This document shows positions 4,811 through 8,594 of a stretch of 8,594 bases of DNA, one piece after another (position 1 is the stretch's first letter; every line of letters starts with the position of its first letter). The notes under the pieces were generated by a model. That model was not told the DNA's origin, did not search any database, and was given only the letters and a program-made list of their open reading frames with translations. This stretch comes from Nitrososphaerota archaeon. Its GTDB lineage: Archaea > Thermoproteota > Nitrososphaeria > Nitrososphaerales > Gagatemarchaeaceae. The DNA is taken from NCBI GenBank assembly GCA_003135575.1, contig PLCG01000047.1, forward strand, positions 6,136 through 14,729. Reading direction: 5' to 3'. The position numbers were made by a program, and so were the translations under genes.

Positions 4811-5327
4811 CCATTCTGAACCGCACGGACTCCGATTCTACCGGCGTAAGAAGATATGATGTCAAGTCAGGTTTGACGAACAGAATGAAAGTTTTCATTC
4901 TGAGGGCATCAGCTATTTCCTTCTGGCGTCTTATCACTTTCGATGTGGACGTGCTTACGTCGATAAAGACCCTCTCATTGTTCGACGTCGCCACTACATC
5001 GAACGGGAAGAACCTGTTTGTGGCCGAAAGATGATAAATGTCGCGGAAGCCGAGCTGAGGAAGAATTCTTGTTATTGCGAGTGTTTCTGCGTCTTTAGCT
5101 ATCCGCATATTCGACTTTCCCCAAATTCGAAGCCTTCTTTCTTTGGTGTAGGCGTTGACATGTTTCCTATTCTTTGACACATAATTGGCGTGCATGGCTG
5201 TGTTTACCTTCCTTCTGCATTCGGCAGAGCAATACTTCCGCATCCATGCTCCCCATCCAGTGGCGGTGAACCTGTTTCCGCATGATGTGCAGGAGATAGT
5301 TCTTCCCTGTATGACTTTTCTCACCAA
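4788..5327 (-). CDS. Zinc-finger protein with degenerate PD-(D/E)XK-like domain, likely horizontally acquired
   Basis: A 179-residue protein in two parts. Residues 13-37 carry a treble-clef-like zinc finger: CTSC (C13, C16) and YCSAEC (C33, C37), of the kind seen in HNH/homing-type and phage DNA-binding proteins. A basic linker rich in Lys, Arg and Asn follows (about 38-78). Residues about 78-165 look like a restriction-endonuclease fold: E81 in a helix, FPFDVVA with D110, then ERVFIDVSTS with D123. The catalytic Lys expected two residues after D123 is Ser125; K130 is nearby. The fold continues with a helix and the strand KTFILFVKP. GC by hand count is about 47%, against roughly 60% or more in neighbours, suggesting transfer. 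The start is TTG 5327 or GTG 5324. Target and function are unknown. Confidence 0.72.
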   Translation of the reverse strand: MVRKVIQGRTISCTSCGNRFTATGWGAWMRKYCSAECRRKVNTAMHANYVSKNRKHVNAYTKERRLRIWGKSNMRIAKDAETLAITRILPQLGFRDIYHLSATNRFFPFDVVATSNNERVFIDVSTSTSKVIRRQKEIADALRMKTFILFVKPDLTSYLLTPVESESVRFRMGEFRKVA

Positions 5328-5352
5328 CTCAGACCACGCAAATGATGCACAT

Positions 5353-5361
5353 GCTTATGTT
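5353..5361. promoter_or_regulatory. Shared TATA-like box between the zinc-finger nuclease-like gene (-) and translin (+)
   Basis: GCTTATGTT (AACATAAGC on the other strand) is the main promoter-like element in the 64-nt divergent gap. It is about 30 nt from the minus start at 5327 and about 35 nt from the plus start at 5392, suitable for near-leaderless transcription both ways. Confidence 0.4.
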
Positions 5362-5391
5362 CGCCCATGTCGCTGCCAAGTGGTTTAGACA

Positions 5392-6063
5392 TTGGAGCTA
5401 AGAGTAGACGAGTCGCTGAAGTCGATAGAATCAAACTTGCAGGAGGTCCTCGGCAAGAGAGAGAGGATCCTCAAGACCTCGCGGGACTGCATCTCTTTCT
5501 GCTCCAAGGCGATCGTCCACCTCCACACCGGGAAGACCGGCGAAGCGCAACATGAGATCAAGGAGGCCGAGGCGATCCTAAAGGGCCTGAGGAAGGAGGC
5601 GGGCACAAGCAGCCTCTCAAGGTATCTGGCCTCTCCCGAGGCCGAGTTCGTCGAGGCCTCGTGCGTCGAGGCGATAGTCCTCGGAAAGCCACTCCCCCGG
5701 GCGAAGGACCTGGGAGTGTCTGGCGAGGGGTACCTCATGGGGCTCTTGGACACGGTGGGAGAGGTGAAGCGGCTCCTCCTCGACGCGATAATGAGGTCGG
5801 AGATCGGGAAAGCCAAGGGCTACTTCGAGTTGATGGAGAACCTCTACTCGGTGCTTTCACCCTTCGCGGTCTTCGACAACGTAGTCAACGGGCTGAGGAG
5901 GAAGATCGACGTCGCGCGCATGCTCACCGAGGACGTCCGCGGGGTGATGGCGGAAGAGTCGAGGCGCTCGAAGCTCGCCGCCTCGATCAAGGACCTCCAG
6001 ACCTCGCTCGAACGCAGGGGCTCCCGTCAAGGCGCGAAGGCCCGGAAGAACAAGAAATCCTGA
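5392..6063 (+). CDS. Translin/Trax family RNase
   Basis: A 223-residue, all-helical member of the translin superfamily, whose eukaryotic members form the C3PO RNase (passenger-strand removal, tRNA leader processing). Signature regions: the second-helix basic segment (KRERILKTSRDCI), EFVEASCVEAI (83-95), GYLMGLLDTVGEVKR (113-127) and LRRKIDVARMLTEDVRG (168-184). The acidic residues E85 and E88 in EFVE and D120/E124 in DTVGE correspond by motif to the catalytic acids of Trax, so this looks like an active ssRNA nuclease and not a translin-like RNA-binding subunit. Archaeal homologues form homo-octameric shells. The tail is Lys/Arg-rich (about 205-223). The start is TTG 5392, behind the TATA-like box at 5353-5361. 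Convergent with the GRAM-wHTH gene, 18 nt apart. Confidence 0.88.
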   Translation: MELRVDESLKSIESNLQEVLGKRERILKTSRDCISFCSKAIVHLHTGKTGEAQHEIKEAEAILKGLRKEAGTSSLSRYLASPEAEFVEASCVEAIVLGKPLPRAKDLGVSGEGYLMGLLDTVGEVKRLLLDAIMRSEIGKAKGYFELMENLYSVLSPFAVFDNVVNGLRRKIDVARMLTEDVRGVMAEESRRSKLAASIKDLQTSLERRGSRQGAKARKNKKS

Positions 6064-6081
6064 GCGCCGACAGAGCCAGTC

Positions 6082-6786
6082 TCAGGCGCCTAGGTCGTCT
6101 GCACCCAAAGGAGAGACCTTCATGTAATACGGGTCCTCCTTAGGAGCTGCTAGGTTTCGAATCAAGCCGGCGGCTATCAGCTTACTGCATGCTTCCTCTA
6201 CCTCGTCTGGGTCTAGGTCGACTCCGAAGCGCTCCTCGACCTCGGCCTCAAGCGTCATCAATCCCTTCTCCTGCATGTCCCCGAGCGCCCCGAGAATCCG
6301 TCCTTCCAGCGAGTCGCCACCTGGTGCCGGATGAAGTGGAATGATCCTCTGCTTCTTCGCCTTCAGGTTCTCGATGACCTTCGCCCAGTCATTCAGGTTC
6401 CTCTTCCTGGAGCTACCTGTCATCTGCTGGACGAATTCCGTGGTCTTGGCGACCCCGCCCTGGTCGGTCCATTTGACCTCGAGCTTCGGAGCGATTGCCT
6501 CCCCTCGATGGCCGGACACCTGAGTTATCTTTGAGAGCGGAATCTCAAAGCTTGCGGAGTCGAGGGGCATCGAATTCAAGCTCTCGACATCTGCAAAGAA
6601 TAGGTGCTTCCCGCTGAATACGCCGACCTTCAGGTCGACCTCCTTCTCGTTGCCGTGGACGTAGACAAGCCTCCTGTCGGTGAGGATCAGCGTGCCTTCC
6701 GTCTCTCCTCCAAGGCCGAAAGCCGCCTCGACTCCCTTGCGTATCCCGGGCCCGCGGTTGATGACTGCCTCCTCTTGCGCCAGCAT
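6082..6786 (-). CDS. GRAM/PH-like domain plus C-terminal winged-helix protein
   Basis: A 234-residue two-domain protein. The N-terminal half (about 1-145) resembles a bacterial/archaeal PH- or GRAM-like beta fold: GTLILTDRRLVYVHG (31-45) is the hallmark strand pair, followed by FFADVESLNSMPLDSASFEI, IPLSKITQVSGHRG and a second strand set LEVKWT. The C-terminal part (about 163-234) reads as a winged helix: SLEGRILGALGDMQEKGLMT, EEVEE-type helix DEVEEACSKLIAAGLI and a short wing with YYMKVSPLG. A helical, Lys-rich linker (WAKVIENLKAKKQR) joins them. Neither enzyme activity nor membrane segments are visible; a sensor or adaptor role is inference. ATG 6786 is chosen because upstream in-frame codons (to 6897) lie in promoter-like sequence. 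Confidence 0.75.
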   Translation of the reverse strand: MLAQEEAVINRGPGIRKGVEAAFGLGGETEGTLILTDRRLVYVHGNEKEVDLKVGVFSGKHLFFADVESLNSMPLDSASFEIPLSKITQVSGHRGEAIAPKLEVKWTDQGGVAKTTEFVQQMTGSSRKRNLNDWAKVIENLKAKKQRIIPLHPAPGGDSLEGRILGALGDMQEKGLMTLEAEVEERFGVDLDPDEVEEACSKLIAAGLIRNLAAPKEDPYYMKVSPLGADDLGA

Positions 6787-6847
6787 GACCTCTGGCCTCG
6801 AGTTATCTTGCCCCAAGTTGAGACGACCTGAATCGACGGGCGGACCG

Positions 6848-6858
6848 AGGCTATTAAA
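6848..6858 (-). promoter_or_regulatory. Possible TATA box for the GRAM-wHTH gene
   Basis: On the minus strand, CTTTAATAGCC lies about 65 nt before ATG 6786. It would predict a leader of roughly 35-40 nt. A weaker AT-rich element (AAGATAAC, about 6805-6812 minus) sits closer, at leaderless distance. The choice between them cannot be made by eye. Confidence 0.35.
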
Positions 6859-6880
6859 GAAGATGCGGCAAAGAAAGTCC

Positions 6881-6900
6881 CGCGGACTTATATCCACGCG
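6881..6900. promoter_or_regulatory. TATA box in an imperfect palindrome, promoter of the HTH-riboflavin kinase
   Basis: ACTTATATCC (6886-6895) is a good archaeal TATA box about 35 nt before GTG 6924. It is enclosed by CGCGGA (6881-6886) and TCCACGCG (6893-6900), an inverted repeat with one unmatched base. Since the gene it drives begins with an HTH domain, autoregulation through this site is an attractive inference. Confidence 0.45.
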
Positions 6901-6930
6901 ACAGGGCTCGCCGTCCGCCTTCAGTGAGAG

Positions 6931-6937
6931 AAGGAGA
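6931..6937 (+). promoter_or_regulatory. Shine-Dalgarno site favouring TTG 6945 as the riboflavin kinase start
   Basis: AAGGAGA lies 7 nt before TTG 6945. If the upstream GTG 6924 were used, this site would instead be coding (Glu-Gly-Asp) and GTG would have no ribosome binding site, although a leaderless start there is also compatible with the TATA box. Confidence 0.45.
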
Positions 6938-6944
6938 CCAAGAA

Positions 6945-7628
6945 TTGGAGAAGATCAAGCCGGTCCTGATCCCGACGCTGGTGGAGCTGGTGAAGCTCAG
7001 GGCCCACGTCGCGTTCGTCCCCCTCTCGACCGAGGAGTTGGCGGACAAGCTCGGGCAGAGCCAACAGGCAGCCTCCCAACACCTGCAGCAGCTGGAGAAG
7101 CTCGGCTATGTAGAGCGTCGGAGGTCAGGCGCGCGGTTCGCTGTGAAGCTGACGGGCGAAGGCCAAGACATAGTCCGCGCCTACTACTCGGGCCTCAAGG
7201 TCGCGCTGGACGGGAAGCCGAAGGAGATGAGGTTCGTTGGTAAGGTATTCCCGGGGCTGGGAGAGGGCGCCTACTACATCGGGCTCGAGGGATACAAGAC
7301 GCAGTTTGCGAAAGCCCTGGGGTTCGACCCGTACCCGGGCACGCTCAACGTGAAGCTGGAGAGCCCCGCGCAGACCGAGCAGAAGAGGCAGCTGCGCGAG
7401 TTCGAGGGCCTCAGGATAGAGGGCTTCCAGCGGGACGGCAGGACTTACGGCGGCGCAAGGTGCTACCGTGCGACGGTGGGAAAGGCCGCGCTCCCCGCGG
7501 CGGTCCTCGTCATCGACCGGACGCACTATGACGATAGCGTGTTGGAGATAATCTCCCCACACTTCCTGCGGGGTGCCCTCGGCCTGAAGGACAGCGACCA
7601 GGTCGAATTGACCGTCGAGATCTGCTGA
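6945..7628 (+). CDS. rbkR: CTP-dependent riboflavin kinase with N-terminal HTH (RbkR type)
   Basis: A 227-residue two-domain protein. Residues about 1-85 form an MarR/ArsR-like winged helix: STEELADKLGQSQQAASQHL is helix-turn-helix, followed by LEKLGYVERR and a wing RFAVKLT. Residues about 94-227 are the archaeal RibK domain, which phosphorylates riboflavin to FMN using CTP: GKVFPGLGEGAYYIGL (99-114), FDPYPGTLNVKL (127-138) with the nucleotide/metal-binding Thr-x-Asn, and C-terminal RTHYDDSVLEIISPHFLRGA. The HTH-RibK fusion is the described archaeal RbkR architecture, a transcriptional regulator of flavin genes that is also the kinase. GTG 6924 is an alternative start adding seven residues. 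It is tail-to-tail with the FAD synthetase (6 nt apart), so FMN and FAD synthesis are neighbours. Confidence 0.92.
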   Translation: MEKIKPVLIPTLVELVKLRAHVAFVPLSTEELADKLGQSQQAASQHLQQLEKLGYVERRRSGARFAVKLTGEGQDIVRAYYSGLKVALDGKPKEMRFVGKVFPGLGEGAYYIGLEGYKTQFAKALGFDPYPGTLNVKLESPAQTEQKRQLREFEGLRIEGFQRDGRTYGGARCYRATVGKAALPAAVLVIDRTHYDDSVLEIISPHFLRGALGLKDSDQVELTVEIC

Positions 7629-7634
7629 GACGCC

Positions 7635-8279
7635 TCAGAGCGAGAGCAGGATCTTAGACGTCTTGACGTCCGGGATCGGCGTGCCGAGCCTCAAACAGCG
7701 TATTCGGAGTCCCCTCCTCGCCGCCTCGCGCTCAATCTCCTCGCCGTTGTGGCGCTGATCGTAACCAAGCGCTATCACGTCGGGCCTGATCCTGAGAAGT
7801 ATGTCGTAGATGCTGCCCTTGTTCCCGGGCAAGGCCAGGTCGACCTCTCGGAGAGACGAGACGAGCCCCACCCTCAGAGCCTGGCTGGTGACGGGCGCCC
7901 TCGCCTTGTTCCTCTCGACGCTCCCGTCTGTGGCGACGACGACAACGAGCGTGTTGCCAAACGTCTTCGCCTCCGAGATCGCATGGACGTGGCCGGGATG
8001 GATTATCTCGAAGGCGCCCCCCATCATCACGACCTTCAACCGTCGCCTTCCAGAAGTTGTGAGCGCAACAGCGCCCTTGGCCTCTCTCACCAGCTTCCTC
8101 GCGGATGCCTCTCTGAGCGCGGAGCGGACGGAGGACGGAGCGACACCGGCTCTCTTGGCGATGGATGCAACCGGGGCGCCGCCTTCCTTCAGATCCGTGA
8201 CGTATATGGCCCTCAAGAGGGTCAAGGTGTCTAGATGGGACCCTGCCTTTTCTGCGCCAGTCTTCTGTCGCTTTACCAA
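7635..8279 (-). CDS. ribL: FAD synthetase (RibL-type cytidylyltransferase) with N-terminal winged helix
   Basis: A 214-residue protein. Residues about 83-214 match archaeal RibL, which joins FMN and a nucleotide (ATP to give FAD): GGAFEIIHPGH (87-97) with the HxGH nucleotidyltransferase motif, VVVVATDGSVERNKARAPV, LREVDLALPG, IRPDVIALGYDQRH (164-177) and the C-terminal TSKI motif. The catalytic domain alone is the usual archaeal RibL size (about 140-150 residues). Residues about 15-80 are additional and read as a winged helix: TLLRAIYVTDLKEGG, ASIAKRAGVAPSSVRSALRE (HTH) and a wing (LVREAKGAVALTTSGRRRL). TTG 8279 overlaps the DUF357 stop by 7 nt, so they are coupled. A distinct nucleotidyltransferase substrate such as glycerol-3-phosphate is possible but less likely given the GYDQ motif. 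Confidence 0.88.
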   Translation of the reverse strand: MVKRQKTGAEKAGSHLDTLTLLRAIYVTDLKEGGAPVASIAKRAGVAPSSVRSALREASARKLVREAKGAVALTTSGRRRLKVVMMGGAFEIIHPGHVHAISEAKTFGNTLVVVVATDGSVERNKARAPVTSQALRVGLVSSLREVDLALPGNKGSIYDILLRIRPDVIALGYDQRHNGEEIEREAARRGLRIRCLRLGTPIPDVKTSKILLSL

Positions 8280-8594
8280 GAGAGGTTGACCTCTCCCGTG
8301 AACGAGAGGGCGTCGACCAGGCCCTCTGCGTAGCCGACGCTGAGCATCGCGAGCTCGTCCTGGTTGTTGGCGAGGAAGCTCTCCGAGTCTTTGAGGTATA
8401 GCTCAGCGTTCTCCAGGAGCTCGGGGTGCCTCCCCTTCAAGGTCTCTCTCGCCTCTCCCAGCGCCCGCCTCGCTTTTTCAACGTAGCGAGGCACAAGGAC
8501 CTGCGCCGTGCGCTTCACCCCGGACGAGTTGTCGACCACGTCCTTCTTTTCGAGCTTCAGGATTGCCGTGAGCGCCTCCTCCTCGGTGAAGTGC
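8273..8594 (-). CDS. DUF357 family protein, 5' end outside the window
   Basis: The frame is open from the right edge to TAA 8275-8273, giving at least 106 residues. The portion beyond the first internal GTG (8539) continues upstream as HFTEEEALTAILKLEKKD, which looks coding, so the true start probably lies at or beyond the window edge. The core about 30-100 is two long helices: YVEKARRALGEARETL and LLENAELYLKDSESFLAN, followed by SVGYAEGLVDALSF. This is the archaeal DUF357 pattern of a helical protein with a Y-x-x-D-x-x-x-F/Y segment and a C-terminal 'Y-A-x-G-x-x-D-A' motif. The molecular role is unknown. Its stop overlaps the FAD synthetase start, so the two form an operon. Confidence 0.8.
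   Translation of the reverse strand, partial: HFTEEEALTAILKLEKKDVVDNSSGVKRTAQVLVPRYVEKARRALGEARETLKGRHPELLENAELYLKDSESFLANNQDELAMLSVGYAEGLVDALSFTGEVNLSW
8278..8297 (-). promoter_or_regulatory. Hairpin covering the ribosome binding site of the FAD synthetase gene
   Basis: On the minus strand GAGAGG (8295-8290), TCAA (8289-8286) and CCTCTC (8285-8280) form a perfect 6-bp stem with a 4-nt loop, and two G-U pairs extend it into the first two bases of the TTG start. The GAGGT in the 5' arm is the best Shine-Dalgarno candidate (about 9 nt upstream), so folding would hide both site and start. Confidence 0.4.

Noticed and set aside
5281..5391. Terminal repeats or an attachment site flanking the AT-richer gene
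   Set aside because: I looked for matching direct or inverted repeats at both ends of the 4.3-5.4 kb block and for a tRNA gene, and saw none by eye.
6064..6081. Terminator hairpin between the convergent translin and GRAM-wHTH genes
   Set aside because: The 18-nt gap has no convincing stem-loop or T-tract.
5661..6143. Plus-strand 160-residue open frame overlapping translin
   Set aside because: Shadow of the translin frame; very Arg/Gly/Pro-rich and without domain signals.

Overview
The window reads as a gene-dense, GC-rich archaeal chromosome segment. The evidence is family content: a small zinc-ribbon protein coupled to archaeal EF-1beta, FEN-1 with a C-terminal PCNA-binding motif, a CTP-dependent riboflavin kinase of the RbkR type, an archaeal RibL-type FAD synthetase, a translin/Trax homologue and a DUF357 protein. 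TATA boxes lie about 25-35 nt before starts, leaders are short or absent, and non-ATG starts (mostly TTG) are very common. A TACK/Nitrososphaeria-like lineage is my inference; there is no rRNA or single diagnostic gene to fix it.

Layout. 1-1000: the tail of an unidentified + gene, then zinc ribbon + EF-1beta with only 2 nt between them, then a small winged-helix protein. 1053-2078: FEN-1 (+). 2087-3350: an MBL-fold hydrolase and the NAD(P)HX epimerase NnrE, an operon on the - strand. 3420-4329: a hotdog acyl-CoA thioesterase and a small TPR-like protein (+). 4337-5327: three - genes, namely a zinc-finger protein with a degenerate PD-(D/E)XK-like domain, an Hjc-like nuclease and a 49-residue zinc ribbon. 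The first of these is clearly AT-richer than its surroundings. 5392-6063: a translin/Trax-like RNase (+). 6082-6786: a GRAM/PH-like plus winged-helix protein (-). 6945-7628: HTH-riboflavin kinase (+), facing an HTH-FAD synthetase (7635-8279, -), which is preceded by a DUF357 gene running off the right edge.

How they fit together. Most genes are housekeeping: translation (EF-1beta), replication and repair (FEN-1), metabolite repair (NnrE, MBL hydrolase), RNA processing (translin/Trax). The two flavin enzymes complete riboflavin to FMN to FAD, and both carry N-terminal HTH domains, so the locus may combine flavin cofactor synthesis with its own regulation. The part most likely to be accessory or novel is the 4.3-5.4 kb block with two nuclease-like proteins and two zinc-binding modules.

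No intergenic stretch exceeds 300 bases; the longest is about 160 nt (6787-6944). I saw no tRNA, rRNA, CRISPR array, transposase or long direct repeat. All ORF boundaries and motifs were read by eye; no database search was possible.
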